The notes under the pieces: model-generated
What the model was told of the DNA's origin: nothing
Seen by the model: the letters and a program-made list of their open reading frames with translations, nothing else
Database searches by the model: none
From: Colias croceus
Taxonomy: Eukaryota; Arthropoda; Insecta; Lepidoptera; Pieridae
Direction: 5' to 3'
DNA: 64,000 nt
NCBI RefSeq assembly: GCF_905220415.1
Contig: NC_059556.1
Coordinates: forward strand, 9,560,501-9,624,500
Part shown: positions 31,601-41,544 of the stretch, in pieces
How positions within the stretch are numbered: the first letter of the stretch is position 1
How the letters are laid out: each line of letters begins with the position of its first letter
Made by a program: the position numbers and the translations under genes

Positions 31601-33584
31601 ATAATTATTCTTTTTAAACAAAGAACTAAAACTTCTTCAAATACATAGAATTACAATCGAACCAAAAAAAAAAAAAATTGCAGCAGTCCTGCGCGTGAAG
31701 CAAAAGATTTACTATGAAAAAATAGCCACATTCAGAGTGCCGCTCTTACGCGACGTTGCCGGTTATTACCACCGGCCGCATCGCATGACAGCAGCAATTG
31801 CGCGCGACGTTGCTACTCCTATACATATAAACACTGAATACTGTAATATAAACAAACATATCCTATGTAAACAAACACTCTGAATAATGAAAATTCCGGG
31901 ATTTCCTAATTATTATTAATTTATAATCATTGAATATGTTTCGAAATAGCCTGTACTTTATGATTTTTAGTGTTTAAATGGACAATTATAATGTGGTGTT
32001 CATTTTTTTTTAAATAAATAATCCCGCTAACGCTATTGTATTTTTATTGTCTTATTTCAAGTGAACATACAATATTGTCACGCCTCTGGAGCTAACAAAC
32101 CAAAAAAAAAAGAAAACGAAAATTACAGTCAAATTGAGAACCTTCTTTTTTTGAAGCAACAAAAAATTTTTTTCTTAATTCTTTTCAATAATTAAAAAAC
32201 TGACCTCATAATGCATGAATAGTACTTTAGCCAGTGTCTCTCTGAACTGCGTAGTGGTGAACAGTGATTCAACCACCACCACTTTGCGCTCCTTAGGATT
32301 GACCAGCACATGCCTGCAATATGAACATCATAATATTATGTAGGTAATATAATAACATCAGCCCATTAAATTGTATGAAAAAGAAACTACAGTAGACCCG
32401 CGTTATTTCGACAATCGCTTTGCAGGGCAGTGTCGTAGTATCGAATTTGTCAGATTACAGAGTGCTGCTTTGAGTGATCCCCTACAGTCCGCTAAGGCAG
32501 GGGCCTGTGTAACGCGGGTCTAGTGTATTTGCAGCAGTGTTAATATGACTTACTGAACTAGCTTTAATATCATCACAAATTTTACCACACATTATTTAAA
32601 TCAACTACAAAGAAAAATTGGCAATCAATGTAATTTTTTTTAAATGACGAATTACAAAAATATTTAGAAAATAAAAAGAATTCTGTTATGTCCAATGAAA
32701 TTATAAAATTGCTCTAACAAGAATTGTTGTGTTAAATAGTAAATACATTATACAATGTTTCATACATGACCACAGTTACTTCAGTCCCTTCATTCAAACA
32801 AAGTTTGCAACCTTTCTTCGCATTACTGTCTTCACTCACCAACAGATTCACTAAGTACCTAAAATACAAGAGATGCAGCATGTGCACCAGGTTGTCGTAC
32901 AGCTCCTCAGTGCTGCGGTAGTCGTGCACGCGCTTGTTGCGCCGCTCCGTGGGGCACCAGAACTGCGACGGGATTATGCATCGCGGCGCGGGCTCCCCCG
33001 TGAAACCAAACCTGAAATATACATGCAATACTTGTTATTTATTATTGACAATTAATAAAAATTGGGTTCTTTTTTTTATTTTCTAAAATATACTGCTACT
33101 CTCTAAAATTAACCAAATTAAAACACATAGGCATACCACTACATTAAATTATACATACTCAATCTGAAGCACAACATGTTATACCGTCACACATCCTACG
33201 TACATTATTTGCACGTAACTAAATCAGTAATTTCTCGTAGGACACGCCACTGGTTATAGATATTTCTAGCTAATCCATGTAATCTGTGCCATACTAGGTA
33301 CTAGTACATATTATCTAAAGAATTGAAATACCATACTAAGTAATAATAAAGATTCTAATACCTACTTTATTTACGGTTACGGTTAAAAGGAATTGTTAAG
33401 GAATGAGTACATACTGTGAAGACACAACGTTATTAAAATATTTAAAAAATGACAGATGAAATGGTTGTGTCTTTTTTTATAAGTACATTGTATTTTTATG
33501 TACTCACTTTGTATAATCCGTGCCAAGATCTAATACTACTGCTTGCTTTTCTTGAATAAGTGCTATTCCTTCATATAAAGCCAT
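25468..33584 (-). CDS. Actr10: Actr10/Arp10 (dynactin actin-related protein 10, Arp11-type), 8 exons, 376 aa, complete
   Basis: Actr10 caps the pointed end of the dynactin Arp1 filament and helps dynein-dynactin bind cargo. Exons (- strand): 33584-33508, 33011-32859, 32313-32205, 31536-31428, 27289-27146, 26900-26692, 25933-25806, 25669-25468. All introns are GT-AG, phases agree at every junction, and the sum is 1131 nt. Recognisable family stretches are MALYEGIALIQEKQAVVLDL, FGFTGEPAPRCIIPS (phosphate loop 1 region), STEELYDNLVHMLHLLYFRH, LVNPKERKVVVVESL, QFRETLAKVLFMHYE, LEDIKVRTCFV and CPIDTRRALAENILVCGGG (second phosphate loop region). The protein is about 40 residues shorter than vertebrate ACTR10, mostly in the middle and at the C-terminus. 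Intron 4 (4.1 kb) is full of MITEs. The start is the ATG at 33584 (GGAAATGG context); an out-of-frame ATG lies 24 bases upstream. Confidence 0.96.
25806..25933 (-). CDS. Actr10: Actr10 exon 7
   Basis: Residues 268-309 plus two bases: CPIDTRRALAENILVCGGGA then ALPGLVPRLRDEL. Acceptor tgactgtgcag, donor GTGAGT. Confidence 0.93.
26692..26900 (-). CDS. Actr10: Actr10 exon 6
   Basis: Residues 198-267, RTCFVPSRKLSLELSDEA to DSVLQCIQM. Very GC-rich. Acceptor tgacccgccag, donor GTGAGC. Confidence 0.93.
27146..27289 (-). CDS. Actr10: Actr10 exon 5
   Basis: Residues 150-198, VHGVPVVHAMQAQPLGARAL to QELEDIK. The acceptor is GTTGTGTGTGCAG, within a GT-rich tract without a normal pyrimidine tract; the donor is GTAAAG. 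Confidence 0.93.
27291..27370 (-). repeat. (CA)n-rich tract at the Actr10 exon 5 acceptor
   Basis: CA-rich on the + strand, thus GU-rich in the pre-mRNA immediately upstream of the exon 5 acceptor, where a polypyrimidine tract would normally be. It is complementary to the CA repeat at the exon 4 donor. Confidence 0.88.
27774..28503. mobile_element. PIF/Harbinger-like MITE (730 bp) in Actr10 intron 4
   Basis: The ends are GGGCCGATTTTTCAATCCC and, inverted, GGGCCGATTTTTCAATGCCC. The trinucleotide TTA flanks both sides (27771-27773 and 28504-28506), fitting the TWA target of PIF/Harbinger elements. Inner diverged repeats of TTTTTCAAT and CTATTCG also occur. A 97-codon frame inside has no family features. 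Confidence 0.88.
28676..28900 (+). mobile_element. RTE-type LINE 3' end with (ACAG)n tail
   Basis: It contains CTTCCGCCCGCGACTCCGTC and AAGTTTCATCGAAATCGAAC, followed by a GACA/ACAG run at 28844-28864. This is the common 3' tail of RTE-class LINEs in Lepidoptera. It is 5'-truncated and non-coding. Confidence 0.7.
29177..29222. repeat. Perfect 18-bp hairpin with a CG-alternating loop
   Basis: TAGTCAACTTGAATGCAT is followed by the 10-base loop tcgcgcgcgt and the exact complement. The arms show no mismatch. It lies beside a MITE copy and may be its subterminal part. Confidence 0.85.
29224..29335. mobile_element. MITE family D, copy 1 (inverse of 31730-31885)
   Basis: Shares TATAGGAGTGGCAACGTCGC, TTGCTGCTGTCATGCG and CCGGCAACGTCGCGTGAGAG with the inverted copy at 31730-31885. 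Non-coding. Confidence 0.65.
29361..29460. repeat. Inverted partner of 31124-31228 within Actr10 intron 4
   Basis: The block starting CTAGGGATATTTTGTATTTA and ending near GCTTATTTTA reappears inverted at 31124-31228 with scattered changes. Together with the family D MITE pair, it forms a second inverted relationship around exon 4. Confidence 0.65.
29636..30486. mobile_element. TIR element family A, copy 2 (851 bp)
   Basis: Inverted relative to copy 1 and direct relative to copy 3. The ends are TAGGTAAACCAGAATCTGAT and ATCAGATTCTGGTAGACCTA. A 78-codon minus-strand frame inside is not conserved in the other copies. Confidence 0.88.
30581..31042. mobile_element. PIF/Harbinger-like MITE (462 bp) with a GC-rich, internally repetitive core
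   Basis: The TIRs start GGGTCAACTCACACCAAAAG and are followed by a GAGCG...GCGAAGCGC run; TTA flanks both sides (30578-30580 and 31043-31045). The core (30600-30940) is very GC-rich and repeats GCGACTTCTCG and GGAATTCC motifs several times. The overlapping frames on both strands are by-products of base composition. Confidence 0.85.
31124..31228. repeat. Inverted partner of 29361-29460
   Basis: Diverged inverse copy, ending CAAAATATCCCTAGACTTTG next to Actr10 exon 4. The 13-mer catagtaaatctt just beyond it (31245-31257) recurs inverted at 31706-31718 on the other side of exon 4. Confidence 0.6.
31275..31425 (-). repeat. (GT)n microsatellites abutting the Actr10 exon 4 donor
   Basis: Two long GT runs (about 31345-31365 and 31393-31419) lie on the + strand. 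In the Actr10 pre-mRNA these are CA repeats beginning six bases after the exon 4 splice donor. Confidence 0.9.
31428..31536 (-). CDS. Actr10: Actr10 exon 4
   Basis: Residues 114-149 plus one base: VSGVTWWDSARLSAATLGAP then IVLVVSLGAVDAEVVA. Donor GTGAGACACACGCACAC, with a CA repeat starting six bases into the intron. Confidence 0.93.
31730..31885. mobile_element. MITE family D, copy 2 (156 bp)
   Basis: Ends ATTCAGAGTG and CACTCTGAAT. The core has CGACGTTGCCGGTTATTACC and a second GCGACGTTGC. Inverse of 29224-29335. It lies in Actr10 intron 3. Confidence 0.65.
32205..32313 (-). CDS. Actr10: Actr10 exon 3
   Basis: Residues 77-113, HVLVNPKERKVVVVESLFTT to LFMHYE. Donor GTCAGT. Matches the vertebrate HLLVNPRDRRVVIIES and FRETLTRVLF region. 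Confidence 0.95.
32390..32525. mobile_element. Pogo/Tigger-like MITE (136 bp) with TA duplication, Actr10 intron 2
   Basis: Ends CAGTAGACCCGCGTTA and, inverted, CACTAGACCCGCGTTA, flanked by TA on each side (32388-32389 and 32526-32527). The CAGTAGAC.C start and internal TTCGACAA are typical of pogo/Tigger-type Tc1/mariner elements. Confidence 0.85.
32859..33011 (-). CDS. Actr10: Actr10 exon 2
   Basis: Residues 26-77, FGFTGEPAPRCIIPSQFWCP to HLLYFR. Acceptor tatatttcag, donor GTACTT. Confidence 0.95.
33508..33584 (-). CDS. Actr10: Actr10 exon 1
   Basis: Encodes residues 1-25 and two bases of K26: MALYEGIALIQEKQ then AVVLDLGTDYT. Donor GTGAGT. Confidence 0.95.
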
Positions 33585-33876
33585 TTCCAGGCCTTATATA
33601 CAGCATGTCACGGGTAATATATATTTTAAATTTTACACAGTTTACTTCAATACAACATAATATTATTATTTTAAATAGCTAGGAAATGAAACCAGGGATA
33701 AATGACAAAACTTTGACTTATTTTCTGAGTTTTTCTCAATTCTCATACAGCATGCGTCAGCGTCAGCCGTCACCTGTCTGCTGTCACTTGTCAGTTGTCA
33801 CTTAATTTTTTTTTTTTAATAATTTATTCATAACCATGGATACAAGTCTTTCAGTCGCAATCTTAAAGAGTCACTT
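33585..33876 (-). promoter_or_regulatory. Actr10 5' UTR and promoter region
   Basis: The 290 bp between the Actr10 start codon and a decayed transposon must hold the transcription start. TGTATATAAGG ten bases before the ATG is too close to be a TATA box. Its ATG opens a short out-of-frame upstream ORF that overlaps the main start. Confidence 0.4.
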
Positions 33877-33885
33877 AAAGGAGAA

Positions 33886-34252
33886 TGCCCATTTTTGGTA
33901 CTGGTTTTTCTCATGCATCAAGACAACAATACTATTAAAAAAAATCTCGGCAATTTAGAGGCCTTCTTACCATCATCGGAAAATATATTTTGAACAGGGA
34001 ATGTTTTGTAAAATCTAAGAAGACATGTAATTGTTTAGATCCGTTATTATAGATTTAGTGTCCATTACCGTTTACATTTTTGGTACAGGTTTTTCTCATC
34101 CATCAAGATAACAATACTATTTAAAAAAATCTCGGCAATTTAGAGGCCTTCTTACTATCGGAAAATATATTTTGATCAGGGAATGTTTTGTAAAATCTAA
34201 TAAGACATGTAATTGTTTAGATCCGTTACCATAGATTTAGTATCCATTACCT
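33886..34252 (+). repeat. Two tandem units of about 185 bp
   Basis: Both units contain TTTTGGTAC, GGTTTTTCTCAT, ATCTCGGCAATTTAGAGGCC and GGAATGTTTTGTAAAATCTA, with a few substitutions and a 3-bp indel between them. Non-coding. Confidence 0.85.
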
Positions 34253-35071
34253 GTTACCACGGTAACCAAGCGGTAACTATTATTACATTTAACCATTAAC
34301 TATGGTAAATAGCTAAAGGCTAAAAGTATTAATATCGATTATTGTTTTCATTGAATTACAAAAAAATCAATTAACATAAAATCACTCTTTATGGTATTGT
34401 TTATACACTGTAGGTTGTTTTAACATAGATAGTGAAGTAAAATAATATAATATAAATAAGTATAAAAAAAATATTATTATGACATAGCTTGGTAGGTAAC
34501 CAGTTATTTCTTATTTGTTTCTTTCTTCGAATATGTAGTGAAAAAATGATTCAAACAACAACAACAACAACATGTAAACCGAATAAAAACTCTATTGGCA
34601 TTTTTAAAATATATATTTAGGTTTTCTTGAAATCCGTCCCGGAAGATTTCTGGTGCCTACCTACACTAGCCGATGAACAGATAGACTTTGTCTGAAAGCA
34701 TAAGCTCTACGCATAGATTAAATACATATCGAAAAATAACCTTCGGACGATAAAATGCTACCTAAATCACACATAAACCTAACTAAATCGGGGTTATATT
34801 TTAAGTTTTGAGGTTATTTCACATTTTTCTCAATATCTTGAAAACCCCTGATCTTAGATTACAAAATAAAAGACAGATGGAGCGTTGCCGAACTAAACCG
34901 AATAATTTATCGTCATTTTCAATAAAGCTATGTGTGCTGTCATTTCGCCGCTGCACTGTACGTACACGGTGCTTCTGTGTGCGTGTAATGTTGCCAGATA
35001 TTGAAAAATTTCCCAAATTTTTCCCCGACTACGGAAAAAAGAGGGTTATTGTTTTCGAGTTTATGTATGTA

Positions 35072-35929
35072 TAGGTAAACCAGAATCTGATGGCAATTAG
35101 GGAAATCAAAATTTGGAGTGTGCAACCCTAGGGAAAATGGACTGAACGATCTTGATACTGCTTATTTTTTATTTAGTCCTCAATATCATTAGTCACATTA
35201 CATAAATGGACAATACTGTACTTAACTTAATAATGAGATATCCACTTAATATTATGTAGGTACATACTTACATGTATAATATACAATTATACATATTACT
35301 TTTATACAGGTAATACATATTATTATTAACACATACCTATATTTGTATATTATTCATTACCAGTATGCCATGTGAAAATATCGATATACCTAATCATAAT
35401 GTAGATCAAAACTGCTCATAATTTTTTATAAAATAAAATAAAAAATAAAATAAAACTATGTTTATTTTCGTATTGTATTAACAGATACACACATTATAAA
35501 ATTGACTTGGACAGCTTGGACTTGACTATTAGCCGTATTGGAAACTCCTGTAATAAGTTTTCATAAAATTATATTCTAATCAACAAACAATATTATAGTT
35601 ACCTACATATAATATTATTTTAATTTAAAGTATCAAAACGGGTAAGTCCAATGTACCAATAGAATCTTCAAATTTAAAAATTGTGATGTGTTTGACCCTT
35701 CTTCATCGAATGTTTTTCCATACATATTATAAACAACACCTATTGCTTGTGATCGCAGCGGCTTTTTCGACATTTTCGAAGATTTTTTAGACAAAATCCT
35801 AAAAATTATTCCTCAACTGCAAAAAAGACAAATAATTTGACAACCAATTTGATAGTTGTCAAATAAATTGCCACATGAAAATCTTTTATTTCTTAAATAT
35901 AAATATGCCATCAGATTCTGGTAGACCTA
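35072..35929. mobile_element. TIR element family A, copy 3 (858 bp)
   Basis: Same ends and interior as copies 1 and 2, flanked by TGTA/TATGTA-like AT sequence on both sides. It is inserted within the decayed 33.9-37.0 kb element. Confidence 0.88.
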
Positions 35930-36995
35930 TATGTATAATATTTCTTTGACACGCCCTGCAGTATAAACCGTTGGACCGATTTTGAGTTGTGAGGTTTCAT
36001 TGCAATGATCTGAATTATTATGTTAGTGGCGGTAGTGACGTAGCTTATATATACATAAATGAGAAGTCAAGTTTTAATTTTTATTTAAATTCTTTTATTA
36101 CATAAAGACGTACCTGCCTACTAAAGTTATATATGGACAAAATAATTGTATTCAATTTTTTATTAAATAAATTACATAAAAAAAGTTTCAATATTAACTA
36201 TAATAATTATATTATTTTTTATTTTTCATAATATATGAATACGAAATACGAATAGCGGTAGTTTTCAGTCGAGAATACGGGACATTTTATTTTCATCATA
36301 TCCATCATGGAGTTCACATAAATTAAATCGCTAGCGAAAACGACTATGACGTTTTTAAGCTTTATAAAAGTAACAAAATAATGTATTATGCTTATTAAAA
36401 TAATCTAATAATTATCATGAACCTTTAGTGCACTATACAAATAATCACATTCACGATCGAAAAATCCAACAGCATTACCCTGAAGATCTTTTAACCATTT
36501 TACCGTTTTACCAATAAAAATGGCAAATTCATTTTCAAAATACTGGCAACATACGTTGAAGTTTTGTATTCCTTCATATCTGTAAAATTATTATTCGTAT
36601 TAAAGAAATAAATCAGCCAAAATATCTACAGAAAACCTGTGAAACGATGTTTTATCTTTTTTTTTGTTTTCGGGAACAAATTTTACAGCGTTTTATTATC
36701 ACAAGACGGCATTTTTTTACTTAAATTGCAAACCCTTTTTGACGTATTGCATGACACTATATGCGCTATAGCACTGGTGCAGCGACGTATTTGTTTTTGA
36801 TTTCGTATTTTCTTTGACAAGGGCGACGGGCGGTTGTCATGCTCCATCTGTACTTTATTTTGTAATCTAAGCCCCTGATTTATCACAAAAAATCAAATGG
36901 TAGAAATCTTTTGAATATCGAAGAACCCTCCAAAACCACTCTCGCATTGACGCAACACTGTACTGTGGTCCATACTTTCATGGGCATTCTCCTTT

Positions 36996-37659
36996 GATCT
37001 TAATGTTGCCAGAACACTTTTTATAAGGCAATGAAATTACCTACTCTTGAATTCACAACTACCTATTTACAAATAAAACGATTTACTTAGTATAATAAAC
37101 GTGAGGAATTTGCTAACTTAACCTTAACATAAGGGCCTCCGTTAGTTTCTGATTTTATCTATTCGCGCCAATACAGGGTGTTAAAATGTCTAATACTCCT
37201 TGGTGTTAACTGTTATATTATAACACGCTGCTAAAAATGAATGAAAAAGGAATGAAATTTCAATTTGTATTTGGAGCCCAATTGGAGCCCAATTGGAGCC
37301 CAATTAGAGCCACTTTATTGATTGACCATCGAAAATTTGAACACTGTCTAAAGTGTATAATATGTATAGATTAATTATTGAGAGTTTTTATTTGAATGTC
37401 TTCTACAGATTGTAATATTTTATTATGTACCGTCAGATCAATATTATATAGGTACCCTGAGAGTGTAAAATTGTGATATTATTATCGCCATTGAGCTATT
37501 ATTACTACGTATAGAGAAGACACCACGAACAGTATACATAGATTAAGCGATGTCATCGACTCACCGCTATAGAGGCGACAGTTTGTAAATATTCTGCCTA
37601 TTACTTATCAATTAAAAACATTTCAATTAAAACCAATCAACGTAACAAAAAAAAATGAT
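36996..37659. other. AT-rich non-coding; short tandem repeat at 37273-37312
   Basis: GGAGCCCAATT is repeated about four times (the last as GAGCCCAATTAGAGCC). Nothing else is recognised. Confidence 0.6.
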
Positions 37660-38220
37660 ATAATACGTAATTGATCTGCAAAAGAGGGATATCAACTTGG
37701 CAATAGAGACCCTACAAGGCTGCTGCTGCCTAAATGCCGTACGGCCTTACACCAAAAAATGCATCTGCTAAGTGTATAAATATATTTAATGAAATTCCCA
37801 AATCTTTGAGGGAATTGCCATTTAATATTTTTGAAAAGCGTTTAAAAGCCTGGCTAATTGAAAAATGTAACTCAAAAGAATTTTTTCAAAAATCAAAATA
37901 ATGAAATAATATTATAATATTGTAATTACTTATTTATATAAATTAAATTGTATTTGTAGTAATGGACATATAATTGTAAAAAGGGTAATAATTGACATAT
38001 ATTAAATAATTGTAAGTGAAAAAGGGTGCATAATAGTTGACATAATATTATATAATTATTATAAAAATGATATTTATGTAGTAAGACATTGACATTCTAT
38101 TGTTAATTTTTGCATGCCAATCAATTGGCGATTTGTGCTGAACAATAAATTATGTAACATCTGTAAATTTCCACATTTCTTGCAAAATAAATCATTTCAT
38201 TTCATTTCATTTCATTTCAT
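37660..38220 (+). mobile_element. LINE 3' end: C-terminal ORF2 remnant, 3' UTR and (ATTTC)n tail
   Basis: The frame around 37740-37901 reads CINIFNEIPKSLRELPFNIF, EKRLKAWLIEK, then a stop. This is the usual ORF2 C-terminal signature (N.LP..LR.LP...F...LK.WL). About 300 bp of 3' UTR follows, ending in repeated CATTT pentamers (38187-38220). 5'-truncated. Confidence 0.75.
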
Positions 38221-38324
38221 TGATTTTCATCTTTCATGATTATATTTTTAACCTTTTTTCAAATAATATCCACAGTACATTCCCACCTCCTTCTAACTTT
38301 TTTCCTTATACATTACTTACGGTA

Positions 38325-38520
38325 GCCTGGAAGAGATCGCTTCCTAGCGATAAGGCCACCGTTTGTTTCTTTATGTGTCTCTATTCAAATTCAAATTCAA
38401 AATTCAAATTATATTTATTTGCAAGAATGTAGTTACAGATTCTAGATGTTTTAATTATTACAATGTTATGTGGCTAATACATTCTACCCATTGATTGGGT
38501 GTGCAAATATATTATATATA
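38325..38520. mobile_element. Two abutting LINE 3' UTR fragments
   Basis: 38325-38385 (GATCGCTTCCTAGCGATAAG) resembles the fragment at about 44005. 38385-38507 (ATTCAA repeats, then TTATTTGCAAGAATGTAGTT and TACATTCTACCCATTGATTG) matches the 3' UTR of the minus-strand LINE at 44579-46092. Both are 5'-truncated tails without coding sequence. Confidence 0.7.
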
Positions 38521-39228
38521 TATATTTCTTTTGTGTGTGCAATAAATAATTAAATAAAATACATTCTTTTCTAAATGTGTAAAATTTTTATTTACTATCT
38601 AAACATCTTTCGGTATGAAAGGTATGAAATATGTTTAGATAGTAATGTCCATTCTTAAATTTTTAGTCTATGATAAATGACGAAAAATATCGCCCGCCAA
38701 AAATTTTGCTCGAACCAAGGATGCCTTAGTCATTGACCAAGTTTTAAAAATGATTATCTAAGTAGTTAATAACCGCACTCGTATTGCCGGTCCTTTGACT
38801 CGCGCACAAAAACCGACAAAATAGGGAGCAGTGAGCAGGACGATGAGCACGACGAGTGGTATGACGAGTAACGTGGCCACACTATGTCTCTGCTTACTTT
38901 CCTCGTTACTTCCTGTGTTACTTCCCATACCACTCGTCGAGTGTGTGGCCGCGGCACGCGGCATAAGGGAATAATATTTTAATAATTAATTCTGACTCTG
39001 TTTCAAAGTACTCTGTGTTCAATGTTTGCGACCTACCCGCGTAACGTTGGATAAAATATTAAACTTATAAACATACCTGACGATGATGTATCGAAATTCG
39101 AAACCGGTCGTAGTTTTTTGTAATAAATAATCGAAATAAAAGTGGAACTAAGGTAAAAGCACCTAATACGGCGGTAGTCAAAATCACAGGTCAAAATCGC
39201 TTCCTATTACGGTGGTATTTCTATTTTT

Positions 39229-39497
39229 AACCGACTTCAAAAAAAAGGAGGAGGTTATCAATTCGGCCGGTATATTTTTTTTTTTTTATGTATGTACACC
39301 GATTACTCCGAGGTTTCTGAACCGATTTACGTGATTCTTTTTTTGTTCGATGCAGGATGGTGTCGAATTGGTCTCATAAAAATTTTATTCGGATAGGCCC
39401 AGTAGTTCTTATTTTATGAGCATTTTTGTCTGTAGGTATTTGTAAATTTTGCAACTGCAAGTTTGAAGTCGGTTGTTTTTAACGCAGTTATCACTTG
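39229..39497 (+). mobile_element. MITE family C, copy 2
   Basis: Same ends as 19514-19774: AACCGACTTCAAAAAAAAGG to GTTTGAAGTCGGTTG and the tail CAGTTATCACTTG. It lies just inside the left end of the 9-kb nested structure. Confidence 0.85.
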
Positions 39498-40036
39498 TCG
39501 AGTTTTATTCCTGTTTTTTTAATTTTAAGTAGGTACACCAAAACGTAAACTATTTATTCCTATCACTTAGTATAGCACATAGAAAACACAACAAAATCAA
39601 TCAATCTGTGTAACGGCATCCACGTGAGTTGTTTCCATACAAACGCGAAACAAAAAAAGTAAGTACACTAATATTTATAAACTAAGTTTTTCGTATTAAT
39701 AAGCTGTTCATGTTTGTATATGTATTGTTTATAGCATTTTCCTACTATTACACTCACTACCTACTTAAATAGCTTGTTTCATATTTGTAAGTCATTTTTT
39801 ACCCAAAAAATAAGAAATAAAATACCGCCGTAATACGATACAAATTTTATAGATGAATCCTAATACGGTGGTGTAACTGCGAAATAGGAAAAATACTGGG
39901 CATGTTTCATTGTTTATAACTTTCAATTTATTGACTTATTGAATTAGTTCCAAGATGAGTTGAAATAATAATTAATCTGATAAATTAGAAACCATATTAT
40001 TCTGCGGTATGTGTTCTTAACTAGAAATCCAGTTAA

Positions 40037-41544
40037 CCCTTAAATTGTCACCCCTAGATAACTTGTGTTTATAATGTCCAAATTTGGAGGATGTATTGGA
40101 ATTAGGATAGAAAAGAGGAAAATGAAAAAAAAATTAAAAATTTTAATTTTTTCTATTGTTTTCGCTATGTCACATAAAACGGACATTGCCAATTATATGT
40201 ACATGTTCGAACCGTCACATATAACGGACATTGCACATTATTCCTGCAACCGTGGTACATGAATACAATGGATATTTTCAACTCTGTAATTCAAAATTAT
40301 TATCAAATTATAATTATGGACGATCTAGAATAAGCTTTTGAAACATCTGTCTTAAAATGTTGGTTAAAACTTTAACGATATGGTTAAAAATAATGGATTT
40401 TAAAAAACGACACTACCAAAAATCACAGCCTAAGAATATGCTAAGAATTAGAATAGAAATAGTATCACATAGCCTGAGAACTCATCTAATACACCAAGAT
40501 AGCCCTCTTCCCATTTCTTATATTGTACAGATTGAAATGTGTTTGCTTCATCGTATGCAAAGAAGTGGTATACCATGCCTGAAGTACCAAAACGAACAGG
40601 AAATTTAAATCGCTTTTTTTGGATTCTTTGGCATATATTATATCCATTTTCTGCCAGTTTTTTAATTTGTAAGGTATTATTATTTAAATTTTCAAACATT
40701 GGGTGGTATTTCTGGTAAGTAACATGATGCTGTGACTGAAGAACTACTGAGAAGTAGGGAAGATTCATCTCGCACCTCATGTAATGGCTGTAATTCTGCA
40801 GCAATAATATTTTGTTGGTGGTAAAAATTCTGACTTTTTGGGTCTTCATTGTGTCTCAAATCAATATGTCGTATAATTCCGAAGGTATGGTGCTAGGGGT
40901 AAATGATTGACACTATTATCATAGTGAAATCACTCCTGTAGGTCTACATTTCCTTCGAAATCGACATCTCAACTCAACGCCAGACTCTTCAGCTTCCGCC
41001 AGATGTAGTTAGGGAATTTTTTATTGATTGCCAAGTCATGCTCGTGTAAAATATACTAAAAATAGAGAAAAATATATCAAAATGATTCCGTTGAAAATGG
41101 AGGGCCTTATTGGCAACGTCCGTTACATAGGACATGTGAAGAATACCCTAGTATATACTCCAAGTTGTCAACGTCCGTTTTATGGGACATCGTATATAAA
41201 CTAATATTTGTATACCAAATATTGTAAAATATGTAAAAATTATGTCAAAATACTATACTTACAATCGTATTCTAACTAATAATATAACATTATAAGCAAA
41301 ATAGCCAAAATACTTACAGTTATTATCAATTTTATCAGAAGAGTCAAGAGATCCGTTTTTTGCAATTTTCAAATGGTCACCATTCGCGACTGTACATGGT
41401 TTTGGTAAAAAAACCTGCATGTACGCGAAGGACATAGCTAGTCCCTTCCCAATATACCAATTAGCGAAGCTTAGGTCTGCCATAACAGAGCCAGCATGTG
41501 TGTAAATACTATGTCCTTTAAAACGGACGAAATCAATTTAAGGG
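40037..41544 (-). mobile_element. piggyBac-superfamily relic (1.5 kb) with TTAA duplication
   Basis: TTAA followed by CCCTTAAATTG at the left, and CAATTTAAGGG followed by TTAA at the right (TTAA at 40033-40036 and 41545-41548). Both the target and the CCC start are diagnostic of piggyBac. Subterminal copies of TAAAACGGACATTGCC and ATGTCC-type motifs lie near both ends. Transposase fragments run on the - strand. The element is shorter than full-length piggyBac (about 2.4 kb), so it is internally deleted. Confidence 0.88.
40448..40849 (-). pseudogene. piggyBac-like transposase fragment (DDE core part)
   Basis: The 133-codon frame reads PMFENLNNNTLQIKKLAENG, then KRFKFPVRFGTSGMVYHFFA, then ANTFQSVQ and EGYLGVLDEF. 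This follows the piggyBac pattern of a leader helix, a KP.K.G.K block, SG..Y.F..Y.G and LG..VV. A catalytic DE is not retained where expected (NGYNICQRI replaces the usual SIDE.M). A second fragment on the same strand (41483-41259) has HLKIAKNGSLDSSDKIDNNC, which resembles a downstream piggyBac segment but lies upstream in the gene, so order or homology is uncertain. Confidence 0.5.

Larger units (their letters stand above)
33877..36995. mobile_element. Candidate 3.1-kb decayed TIR element hosting family A copy 3
   Basis: AAAGGAGAATGCCCAT at 33877-33892 is exactly inverted at 36980-36995. A second inverted pair lies inside (GATTACAAAATAAAAGACAG near 34857 and its inverse near 36860). The left end holds a tandem duplication of about 185 bp. 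No target duplication and no transposase were found, so the boundaries rest on the 16-bp match. Confidence 0.5.

Noticed and set aside
31212..31617. Frames rich in Cys/Val or His/Thr across GT repeats
   Set aside because: Translations of a microsatellite; the real coding here is Actr10 exon 4 on the - strand.
39077..39115. Hammerhead-like core (CTGACGA then GAAA) with GAAACCGGTCG, as in some Penelope-type ends
   Set aside because: Stem II can form only about three pairs and the GAAA spacing is poor; no Penelope coding sequence is nearby.
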